Assembly: GCA_033239525.1 (NCBI GenBank)
Contig: BSYO01000013.1
Coordinates: forward strand, 10,626,501-10,690,500
Length of the DNA: 64,000 bases
Origin: Nepenthes gracilis
Lineage: Eukaryota; Streptophyta; Magnoliopsida; Caryophyllales; Nepenthaceae
Direction of reading: 5' to 3'
Positions 49,501 to 61,500 of the stretch are shown one piece after another. Under the pieces are notes generated by a model. The model had not been told where the DNA came from. It saw nothing but the letters and a program-made list of their open reading frames with translations, and did no database searches. Both the position numbers and the translations under genes were made by a program. The first letter of the stretch is position 1; every line of letters begins with the position of its first letter.

Positions 49501-52500
49501 TCTGAAATTCTACTCAATTTAGAGCAATATACTCAAAACTCTAAAGCACAAACAAATATCTTTTAACTACACTGCACTAACTTTTCCTAGGCTGCCCTAC
49601 ATGTTTCCCCTAGCCTTAACAAAATTGCCTTCTTTAATGAGGTATCATCTACCTATGTTTCAGTCATTCAAACCATCTTAAAATTTTTTTCTTCAAATTG
49701 TATGTTGACAGGAAATATCAGACAAATATTGGGCATATTAGTTAATATTTTGAATATCGGCTAATATATCGCAATATATCACCTATATAACACTATATCA
49801 TGATTTTACTACAGTATTGAAAAATATTAGTATCGGAGACATATCAATATACATCAGCCGATATATCAAATATTGGCTGATATTTCATCCCATAGTGCAT
49901 AGTCCTATATAACAAAATTACTTCAAGAAAATTAACCAACAACTGCAATACCACCTTATATAGCATTTGAAAGAAAATAAACAAATTACTTACAACAAGA
50001 CCAACATCAGCAACTACTCTGAGTATCAACTCCAAACTGACCTCCTCTCCAGGCTGACCAAGAACTAAAACCTGAAATACTAAGCAAGTAAAATGTCAGC
50101 TCAAGGCAAGTAATGAAGCTCGCTAAAAAACAGTAGCAGCAAACAGTGATTAATTACTTGTAAATAGTCCTTCTAGGTAGTGTAGTATGAAAGAAGCACA
50201 AGTAACAAGAAAGCAACATCACTCAGAAAAGATGTCTATTTGTATTGGCATTAACAATGATAATAAATAGCAGGCAATCACGAGAGCACCTTACCATCAT
50301 TTTGATGCTGACATCATAAGGCAGGAACATTGGCACAACCTTTATACCACCATGTGACCATTGTTAGCAACACAAATTGGCCTGGCGATTTGGCTGTGAA
50401 TGTCCTACAACTAGATGGTTTCCGTTAAATAATAAGGCCAAGCTTAAGAGTCGGGTAAAGCTGAGTTTGGACATAGACTATCCAATTTTCAAACCCCAAT
50501 TTGAATAGAGTCAATTGGCGGCCAAAATCTTACATGCAATAACATAAAACTATCTGATGCAGACATCGGAGATGAAGATTTGCTTTGATTTTCCTTCCAA
50601 ATTAGATTTGATTTTATTTCCATAGCAGCTTTAATTATTAATTAGATTTGAAATGATTTTTTATTTAGTAGAGATTTGATTTTATTTTTCTTTGATTCTA
50701 TTTCTCAATTAGGAGTTATTTGGTAGTAATTTTATTTCCAACTTTTTTAGGTATCAGGTTCTCTATATAAGAACCCCTACTTATATTGTTTAAGGACATT
50801 GATGAATATTTTGAGACATTGATTGCAATTGAATATTGTGATTTCTTTCCTCCCTCTCTCCCTTGGTTTCTTTTCTTTCATGTCTCTACCCCTCTAATTT
50901 CTTGTCTCTACCCCTCTCCGGTCTCTCTTCCCTACTTTTCCCTCCCTACATCAAATTGGTATCTGAAATAAATTCCTATCCTTTTTGCCTCTAGCAACAA
51001 TACCTTCCCGCAACCAATAACCATCATATAACTTCCCGCAACCAGCCACCCACCATACCACCACGTCCACTGTCCCGCCACCCATTGGCCACCCTACAAA
51101 GGTCTTGTTGTGCATTTGCCGGTCTATCTCCACCATCACTATGTCCTCTTTATATTGTCAAAAACAAAAAAAAAAAGGTGATTTTTTTTAGCACGGCCTC
51201 CATCACAAAAAAAAAAAGAACACAAACCGTAATCTGTTTCTGAAAAAAAAAAAAAGAAAGAAGAAGAAGAAGCAAAGAAACAGATAATCGAAGAGACAAA
51301 ACATCTCAGGAAGCAGCGATTCCCACCCAACTAAGAAGTTACAGTCGGCGCCGCCGCCACAGCAAGAGGCAGAACCCGTCGCCGCCGCCACAAGCCATCC
51401 TCTATGTTGCGGCTAACCATCACCTCTCCGGTTACCGCCAAGCCACATCGAGCGCAACACAACCACCCAAACCACCCACAGTCATCTTCTCCAGCCAAAC
51501 CACGCCCTAACCAAGACCCGACCCCACCATACTACAACCCGATCCGAACCCCTAAACGACCACCTTCATCAGATGACCCGAAACTCGGAACCCTAACCCG
51601 GATGCCCACGCCACAGCCCAACCCAAAACCCTCGCCTCCACCTTCCTTTAACAAAAAAAAAAAAAAAACAAAAGAGTAGAGAGAGGAGTCACGAATCGGG
51701 TTGAGTTGATTCTTCGTCTGCATCTTCGTTGTCTTCGCCTCGTCACCATCCTCTTCGTCTTCATCTTCATCTTCAATGTTGCTTTCAACGTTGTCGAAGT
51801 CGCTCGTGTCGCTACCGCCCCCATCACCGCCCTCATCGCCGCCGCCGTTGCCACCTAAGTGAGAGCGCGTGAGCAGAGCCTCCGCAACGGTGCCCTTCGT
51901 GCAAGGTGTGAACAGGCAGAGATGTGACGGCCCGTACTTAATTACACAATACAGTCGCCGTCAGGTCTAAAAAGTAAATAATATTACTGGACATAAAAAT
52001 TTTTCTTTTCTTTTACACAGGATCTCATGAGGCCGGATTGTATAAAGCTGGCCCACCGATTTGATTTCAAACTTGTCCGGCCAACTCTAATGTTAGCCGG
52101 ACCTAATTGCCCTGAGATGCTTACTAAAAATTATAACTTTTATTCATAACACAGAAACATGCAAACATTGATAAGTTAAAACAGCGGAACAATTTTACAA
52201 GTCTCCACAAAACATCAAAATAATTAAACAAGCTCTTCATTTAATCAGCTCCGGCCAACCGAACTATTTGGTTATACCATAAGGTCCTACTCAATTTTGT
52301 CCTCCATGATCCTTTCGTCATCTGAAAACAACAAGAGTGAGCTACAAAGCCCAGCAAAATACTCACATTCAGAAAACAGAGAACATAAACATATATATAT
52401 AAGCGAACATAACTTACCATACGAAAATCATCACGTCTTTAGTTCGGAATTTCCTTAGTATTTTTCTTATTATCTTGTCTTCTTTAAAACTCATAAAACC

Positions 52501-55500
52501 ATTTAAAATTCTTATCATCTTTAGGGATCGGACGGAAGCGGACAACATCGAGGACGGATTGTGTGTAACCCCACAACCTAAAGCCGTATCCCCTCATTAT
52601 ACTCCCCGGAGCGGGAGGTAATACCTTTAACTAGGCATACGGGGCTGTAGTCCATAATTCTCATGCTACCAGAAAGTTCCCTCCCGTGGCCCAGGAAGCA
52701 ATCCTCGAGTGTCACTCCAATATCCTTCATCCATCTTTAACAGCAAGTTTAAGGGAGACTCGGTTCATGGTTCATATCTTTTCATGGCCACACATCATAG
52801 TTCGGAAGTCGAAAGTCATAGAGTTCCAGAGGATTAATACATTTTTCTTGTTCTTAAAGCCTTTGTTCTTAACTTCATCAGTTGAAGTCCGTAACCTTTA
52901 ATCATCTTAAAGTCAAAGATTCTTTGATCAAAAGTCAGAGGTCTTATTCGTCAAAGCAGGAAGCCGTTTCTTTCAAATTCAAAGTACTTTTCTTTTCAAA
53001 ATCCGAAGTACTTTTCTTCTCAAAATCCGAAGTACTTTTCTGTTCAAATTCCGGAGTGCTTTTCTGTTCAAAATCCGCAGTGCTTTTCTGTTCAAAATCC
53101 GGAGTGCTTTTATGTTCAAAATCCGGAGTGCTTTTATGTTCAAAATCCGGAGTGCTTTTCTATTTAAAATCCGGAGTGCTTTTCTGCTCAAAATCCGGAG
53201 TGCTTTTCTGCTCAAAATCCGGAGTGCTTTTCTGCTCAAAATCCGGGGTGCTTTTCTTTTCAAAATCCGGAGTGCTTTTCTTAAAATCCGAAGCTCTAAA
53301 AGCCAGAGTACCTTTTCTTTAAAATCCGAATCTCTAAAACCAGAGTGACTTTTCTTTAAAATCCGGAGCGCTAAAACCGGACTGACTTTTCTTTAATACC
53401 CGGAGTGCTAAAACCGGAGCGACTTTTCTTTAAAATCCGGAGTGCTAAAACCGGAGTGACTTTTCTTTAAAATCTGGAGTTCTTTTTCTTTTAAAAGCCG
53501 AAGCTCTAAAAGCCGGAGTTCTGTTTCTTTTAAAATCCGACACCCTAAAATCCGGAATGATTTTTCTTTAACAAAAGACGGAGTGCTTTTTCATCAAAAG
53601 TCCGGAGCTCTTTTTTCCTTAAACGGATGGAGTGTTTTTTCTTCAAACAGACGGAGTGCTCTTTAAAGACGTAAGGGCCGAAATTCCTCTTCTTTAAAAC
53701 CAGAGTACTTTTCAAAAGAGGACGGACTACTTTGTTCATAGAAAGATCGGAGTTCTTTGGACGGAGTTCTTTTCTTTAATGATGCAATTATCACAGTTCA
53801 TTTAAATCGACAGAAAATTATTCTCCCAACAGAACAAAACCAAACATCATGAAGTCATTTCCTTAAACATGCAATTATCGAACAATAATCATACCTCAAG
53901 CATCAGATATAAAAGGAACAGAATAACATCATATAAGTTCATATAATATCAGATATATTAGCGTAGAAATCATGCATAATCATGAACTTGAAAACAAGGG
54001 TGAGTATCTTACCTGAATTTCTTTATTTCGCCTTGAACTTTTGGTCTTCCTCTACTAGCAAGCCCTATCGAGTGCCTCTTTTCCCCGCTCTCTAGTTCTT
54101 ATTTATAGGCCCTTGGGCCTGATAGCCGTCGTTAGGGTTTGGCAACATTCGGGGCAATTCGCAGGGTTTCCTAATTAAAAGGTTTCCTTATTATTTATTA
54201 TTTCCTTATACTCGATTTCCTTATTACAAGGTTCCTTATTGGTTATTTCCTTATACTCAATTTCCTTATTATAAGGGTTTCCTTATTAATTATTATTTCA
54301 TCGAATTCGGTTTCCTTATTTATAAAGGTTTCCTGATTACGCATTCCGGTCAACTAACTAATGTTGACCGGATCACTTTCCTTTTTCCCGTCCTTCCCCC
54401 CATTTACGTTTTCTGGTCAACATTTCACGTTGACCGGATTACTCCTCCCCTCACGCATTCCGGTCAACACTCGTTGACCAGATTACCATCCTTAACAAAA
54501 ATCGGATTATTTTGAACGTCGGAGATTCTCTATGTTTTGAATCGGGCCATTACCGAATTATTCTTACACTCGAAAAAGCCAACACTTGTTGACCGGATCA
54601 TCAACTTCGGCTTTACCAACCACAAAGACACTCCGACCTTCAAGGCCACTTCAACCTTACATGGCTGGACTTGATTTTCATCAAGGAAATTCGGACTTCT
54701 TTTCATCAAATAAGGGCCGAACTTGATTTCATCTTAAGGCCGATTTACTTTTCTTATTACATTTTCCGATCAATTGGCGTTGACCAGAACTCGATGATGG
54801 AATTTTCTATGTTTTTAAAGAATGGGTCGTTACAAGAGAAGCCCGCATGAGGTAAAAACAACAAGGAGTGAATAGGAGTAAAAAAAAATAGAGGAAAAAG
54901 AAAGAGAGAGAGAAAAAAGAAAATAAAAACACAGCCACTAAAATTCAGACAGTAGCAGACCATCTTCACAAGGCAGTCTCAAAAACAAGCGGGTCAGATC
55001 ATCTCTAGATGTGTTTGTTCCTTTTTTTTTTGTAGTATATTTTGTTTATATTTAACAGTATTTAATTTTATCTGCGTGTGTCATTTTATTACCAAAAAAA
55101 TAAAAATAAAAATTTCTTTCACGTCCTTTCACTACCTTTACATTTGACACACCCTTATTGCAATTGATTCTTACTTTATCATTTTAATAGATTAGCAATA
55201 CTAGTTTGCATAATTTGAACCATACAAAATCTCCCCCCACAAAAAAAAAAACTTGGATTGCCTCATTTATTTATTGATCTCAACTCCGTTAGATATTGTA
55301 TGCAATTGCGAAGTGGTCAAATTATTTCCCATAATACCCCCAACCTAATCATGACTCCAATCAATTTGAAATTTTAAGTCAACAACTAGCCCAATTAGTT
55401 TTCCATCAACAACAATTACAATACCACATGATGGTCATTCAAATCGACTTGGCTATGACCTGTCAAACCAATTTAGACCTCGCATATCGAGTTGCCACTT

Positions 55501-58500
55501 TGGAAATAGGGTCTCACTCATCGGATGCTGACAACTCTGACGCATCCCATAACCGGGCTCATTAACGCAGACAATGTAATCAAGCCCCTCATAGATGCAA
55601 TTACAAACCCCGACACTATGATCAAGAGAGAAACCCGGATGACCACTTCTTTAAAATTATCAAATTGGATGCCCCTACTTTTGATGGCTGCTTGGACTCT
55701 CGAGTTTTCACTCAATGGGTTCGAGATATGGATCGTTTTTTTGAATAGTATGGTGTGTCAAGGGATAGGAGAGTTTAGTTTGTTAGCCTCAAGTTGACCG
55801 AAAATGCCCAATTATTTTGGGAGAGCATTGAGGACCTCTTTGTTAGACGTCAGGCTGCCCCTTTTCGAAGTTAGGCCGAAATAAAACGATGCCTTCAAGA
55901 GAAGTATTTACCCCGTTCCTACAGTGGCAACTTACTCGACCAGTGGAATGCCCTTCGACAGGGTAATTAATTTGTAATCGAATATATGGCTCAATTCAAT
56001 GATTTCCAGATAAGATGCCACATCATTGAGGACGAAGCCATGACGTTGAGTACATTCCGACTAGGATTACACGAGGATCTTAGGAGAGAACTTGTTCTCC
56101 ATAGAGTTACAACTTTAGACCATGCATACAATTTGGTCCGAAACTTTGAATTAGTTACCAGGACACTGTATCGTCAACTCACATTGCACACTCCCACCAC
56201 AAATTCCAAGTTTATCTTAGGACCCCCTCTGTCCACCAATTCCCCTGCAAAGGAGGCCCGGGAAAAGGGTGTTGAAACCTCGAGAAGAAATTCTCAATTA
56301 CAGTGCTTCAACTGTCAAGGCTTTAGACACATTTCTTCCAGATGTTCAAGTAAAACTTTATTAATTGACAAATAAAATAAAATAAATAAATAACCTCTTG
56401 AAGATCAAGTCTATGAACCCAAGTTAGAGGAGTTTGATGACTTGAATAATGATGACATTGACATATTTATGAGCTGTATTAGGCATACTTCCTCTTGTCT
56501 AGACTCCCATTCTTCCTTCCTTGATACACCTTTTCTGAGTGTTGTGCGCTATACCTTGACACAATCCAAAGAGGTCGATGATTGGCTTCGTCACGCTATC
56601 TTTTACACTTATATCAAGGTGAATGAGAAGACTTACAAGATTATCATAGATAGCGGTAGTTGTATCAATATGGGTCATGTCATTCTTGGGTGCCCTTGGT
56701 TATACGACTTGGATGTCACAATCAAAGGTCGTTCTAATTCCTATTCTTTTGTTCACAAAGGCAAGAAAATTTACATCCACCCTTTACCACCAAAACTGAT
56801 GACTCTCAATGGAACAAATGCTGTGGTAGAGACAAAATAATTACATATTATTAGTCTCATAGCATGTTACTGATATTATCTTTGGAACATTTCTGAAACC
56901 ATTAGAACTTATCCTGATATCCCCACATGTTCGTACATCTATAACGGCCAAAATATTTACACCACATTTTCATGACTTACACATTGAGATTAATACATAT
57001 TTGGAAACAATATATACCTCTTGTCAATTTCACAAAATACATGTTGCATTTTATATTAGAGGTTCTGTTATGGTTTAGATCAAACCAAAGCGGCGTCTAT
57101 ATGGGCCCATTTCTACATGGCATATTTGTAGTGTTAGTCCATTTAAGATTTTACAGCGATTCGGATCAATTGCATATGTTATTGATATTTTATCTCCCTC
57201 TGATACTACTTTCTATATTGACAATTTTCTCGATTTTAACCCATTATCACCCTTTGACGTACCCCCCGATACACCACATACTGCATATCCACCTATTTCT
57301 ACACACCTCTCCACCCTCCTAGCACACAATGATAAAATTAATACTATTCTAAATGAGCAACTTATATCTCTCTAGGATAAAGCAGTTCGGTACTTCCTTA
57401 TCAAATAGATTGGCCGAACAGAGCTCATGAGACACGCCACCAGTTTGACACCAGCATATTGCAACTTTATCAGAGCCTGCAAGATTGCACATCTCCAGGC
57501 CCAAATCCAGTTCCTTCAAGTGACATTGTTGGCTCAATTCGATTTCAGCTCCACTCCGACGTGTCTATCAACATTGACGGTCACTTGCACCGCTACTCGA
57601 CTTGCGATTAGGAAGTTCACTACCGAAGTTTCAACACAACGGGGTCGAGTTTCAACCACCCGGGGAGAACTAATGCGGACATTGGACACGAAGATTTGCT
57701 TTGATTTGCCTGCCAAATTAGATTTGATTTTATTTCCATAATAGCTTTGATTATTAATTAGATTTGATTTGATTTTTTTATTTAATAGAGATTTGATTTT
57801 ATTTCTCTATAATTCTATTTTCCAATTAGGAATTATTTGGTAGTGATTTTATTTCTAATTTTTTTAGGCATCGGGTTCTCTATATTTGAACCCCTACTTC
57901 TATTGTTTAAAGACATTGATGAATATTTTGTGACATTGATTACAATTGAGTATTGTGATTTCTTTCCTCCCTCTCTCCTTCGGTTTCTTCTCTTTCTTGC
58001 CTCTACTCCTCTAATCTCTCTTTCTTATCTCTATCTCTTTCCGATCTCTCTGCCCTACTTTCCCCTCCCTACATCACCATCTGTATAACAAGACAAGCCC
58101 AACGCAATTTAATAATAATCTTCATTTGTTATGTCTTGTTAGTTTCAGAATATCTCCCAAAGCAGATTATGATTACTTTCACTTTTTTCCCCCTATTCTC
58201 ATCAGAGCTTACAGCCTACTCGAGACAGCCACCAACTTGCAGAAGAAGATGAAGTAAGAAAATTATTTTATTTTTGTAGATTCTTATGACAAAAGTGATA
58301 TAAGAGATACTAATGGTTAAGCCAACTTCTATATTTCATGTGAAGTCATATGAATTCAACAATTACTTTAGTCCCTAGGTTGTAAGAATGCCAGATCATC
58401 TCAGTTATGATGTAATGATCAGATAGCAATACACATTACTTCAATTCCAATATTTTATGAATGCACAAAATATATAGAAGTGGCAGTCACTTTGTTCATG

Positions 58501-61500
58501 AAAAATTTCAATAAGGTTTTGTTCAGATTAAACATGTTAGAACTGAAGAACAATTAGCTGACATTTTCACCAAGTTTCTATCAAATAACGTGTTTAGTAC
58601 ATTTGTGATAAGTTGGGCATAATCAATATTTATGCTCTATCTTGAACAAAAATGTAAGAACAGAAAAAAATATATGCTAGAATAGAAGGTAAATATTCTC
58701 TTAGATATGTTATAGAATATTTCGCTGTAAATATTTTGTAGGAGTAACTAAGTACTTTATATTTTATGTAAATACTTCTGTATAAAAATAAACACAAAAA
58801 CCGTAGAGTATGGGTTCTCTCTTATCTTCCTATCTACTTATAGTGATAAATAAGCAATGTTAATAGCAACTACCCTATTAAGCAGATTCTATCATAATCA
58901 TTTTCCCAAACTTCCTGAAAAGATATATATTAAATCCCATATTTTTGTAGTAAAAAAAAAAAGAACTTTTATCACTACTGACTACAGGCTGAGTTATTTT
59001 AAGACAAGTAAGCTTAAATTTGTGTAAAGGTCAGTCTTGGATACCCTTCAGACTGCACGTTGAGTTCTGGATAGCTCAAACATGGCTGAATCTGGCCAGA
59101 TTAATGAAGTCAGACTATATGTGTCATATCATAGCAGCAAGCTAAGGGCAGGACAATGTATAACACAATAAATGCAAATAAATAAGGCAACACCTTCAAA
59201 TACTATGGGTCAACACCTGCATATACTCGTACCTATCACAGCTAACATGAGAAGGCAAAAGGCGACTTAATCATCATTCACTTCTTCATCCTTTTTTATA
59301 AAAATAACTGAAGCATCACTTCATTTGCCAACATACTTAGGTGGACTTCATTATTTTGCTGAGATGAAACACAATAAATTTTTACATTATGGTAGGAGAA
59401 ATTATTATGTGCCATTTGACTGACAAATTTATGCAAGCAACAGTATGTGATCCTCAGACTCAAGTCACAAGGCAGATAAATAATGAATTCATGGACATTC
59501 TTATCTTAGCTCAATGATCAAACGGGAGACAGAATATGAATCATTGACATTAAAATGTAACTCACCAACACTAGTCATAATTCAAATTCATAATGGACCA
59601 GCATTGCTAATTTTATTTTTCTTATTAGGAATGAAAGATTCTCAGTACTTACCCCATCATTACTATCTCTCATTACATTAGTTGCTAAAGAGATTATCCT
59701 TTTCCTTCTATTCTCTGGCATTTCCAATAAGCTAATCTGCAGAAAGAAAGGGCAACATATGATCAAATATGCCCTCTACATTAGTCATTATTGTTTAAGG
59801 AAACATATACATAAAATAATGAATATTAATGTCTTTAACACACCATATTTTAGTCTTTGAACAACACAAAAACAAGAGGTTGGTACTTATATAAGCAGCA
59901 ATTCATGAACAATTACTTAATATAGATGAGTAATTTGGCTTATTATCATAGATAGTAAATGTAGCTCTCTATCATAATGGATGAGGTTGGTAGCTCTAAA
60001 AAATAAACAAGAAAAAACAAATCAGTATTATGTTTGAATAGCATCTACAGACAAGTAAAGAATGCAATTTAAGACGGTTTGGGCACGCAAAATATAAGCT
60101 AGATAATCCACCAGGGAGCCTGAAGGCTTAATATAGAGCAGAAGAAATAATAGCGGTGCAGCTACCCCAACAAAGATGTAGAGTAAAAAAAGAAAAGAAA
60201 AAAGATTTGAGTTGACTCATTGACTGCACTTAAAAGATTAACAATTTAATTGAGATAAGAAGCAATAATAGGGTGAAACCATATGCTTACAAAGAAGATT
60301 CATACAGCAGATCCTGTTTAGTATGACTTAAGCTTCTATTGAAGATATCAATAGTTTTTGTAACAATAATCACAAGAAGAACAATGATTCCAAGTAATCA
60401 GGCATGATGACAAGGACACCACGATTATTAGTATAAACTATGGATGAAAATATCAGTATTGGTATCGGTCACAATCATATCAGTGTTGGACATATCAGAT
60501 AATATATATTAATATTAAATATATCAAGCAAGGAAAAATTTTTAAAAATGGTAAACTAACAGGGTCATATCCTTCGATATATCTACTATATTGACTAATT
60601 TGGCTGATATGTACCGCATTAGCCTGTATTTGCATCAATGGTATAAGTATTACGTGGAACTTTCAAAAGGTCTCAAACTATAGTGTCCTACCCCTCCCTG
60701 TCCACCCCTTGCCACGAGAATTTCATCACCTGGACTTGCTAGGTCAGCCAACTGTTTTCCTCGTTTATGTTTCACAACAGTACCTGTCATAAAGAAAATT
60801 AAAGGAGAAGACAAAACACAATTCATCTTTATGAATTTGTTATGCATGTTATTCGTATGCAACAAGGAAACTGTAATTTAAATAATATTGTAAATCCTCG
60901 TACTCCAGCAACCTACTCTTCGTAAATAACAGTAATACAATTTTATAGGAATTTCAATGGCCTGGTTCAAAATATTTCTTTAATCTTAAATGAAAATCAA
61001 CCCACCAAGCTGCTCAAAATAATTTGAACTGCTACTGCGGAAAAACAATGTACACATAAGGGGTGGCTCAATATATGAAGCTTCTCGTATTTTAAGCTTC
61101 AAGGAAAGTTGAATATGTGCAGCTGCAACCTCATCTTGGCAATACAGAGAGGTAATTTCTGTTGTTTGAACCCATGACCTCCCATCACAATAGAGTAACC
61201 ATATGCAAAATCTTACCTTCGAAAACAATATGCAGACATGGATCTTTTGATATTTCATATCTAAATTTCTAACTAGAAACCATGAAGCAAAAATATAAAC
61301 TAGAGTCTCAAAGAACACAAATGATACAAACCTACAGGGACAGGAATCTGCAATGTTGGAGCAACAAGTCCATCATGCAATTGGGGTGTTAAAACACCCA
61401 TTGCATCAACATTTCCGCCACGTCTCGCATTATACCGGCGTTTCTTGTGGAACTCCAATAATGAATCCTTGCTCTCATCAGCATAGATCACAACATCACC

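Larger units (their letters stand above)
51923..54834 (-). mobile_element. Solo LTR (E), 2.9 kb, nested in the chromovirus
   Basis: A perfect target duplication AGAGA (51918-51922 and 54835-54839) flanks TGTGACGGCC...GTCGTTACA. In transcription (minus) sense it starts TGTAACGACCC. It has eight W boxes in U3, TATA box CCTATAAATAAG near 54107, donor TTCAG/GTAAGATAC (intron base 54012), a ~24-bp tandem array (52978-53500), the hairpin at 52556-52579 and acceptor TTGTTTTCAG ending at 52322. Confidence 0.9.
50555..58076 (+). mobile_element. Ty3/gypsy chromovirus, deleted, inserted in Obg intron 4
   Basis: LTRs at 50555-50953 and 57671-58076, target duplication CTATC (50550-50554) and CCATC (58077-58081). 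A degenerate primer-binding site TGGTATCTGA lies at 50957-50966 and a polypurine tract CGGGGAGAA at 57661-57669. Gag, part of the protease and the integrase C-terminus/chromodomain can be read; RT, RNase H and most of integrase are deleted. It is antisense to the Obg gene and carries a nested solo LTR (51923-54834). Confidence 0.9.

Noticed and set aside
48262..49730. CRISPR-like array
   Set aside because: Whole 372-bp units are repeated with no unique spacers, in a plant intron.
52882..53322. 146-codon repetitive open frame (KSGVLFCS repeats)
   Set aside because: It is produced by the 24-bp tandem array inside a solo LTR; the opposite strand is equally open.
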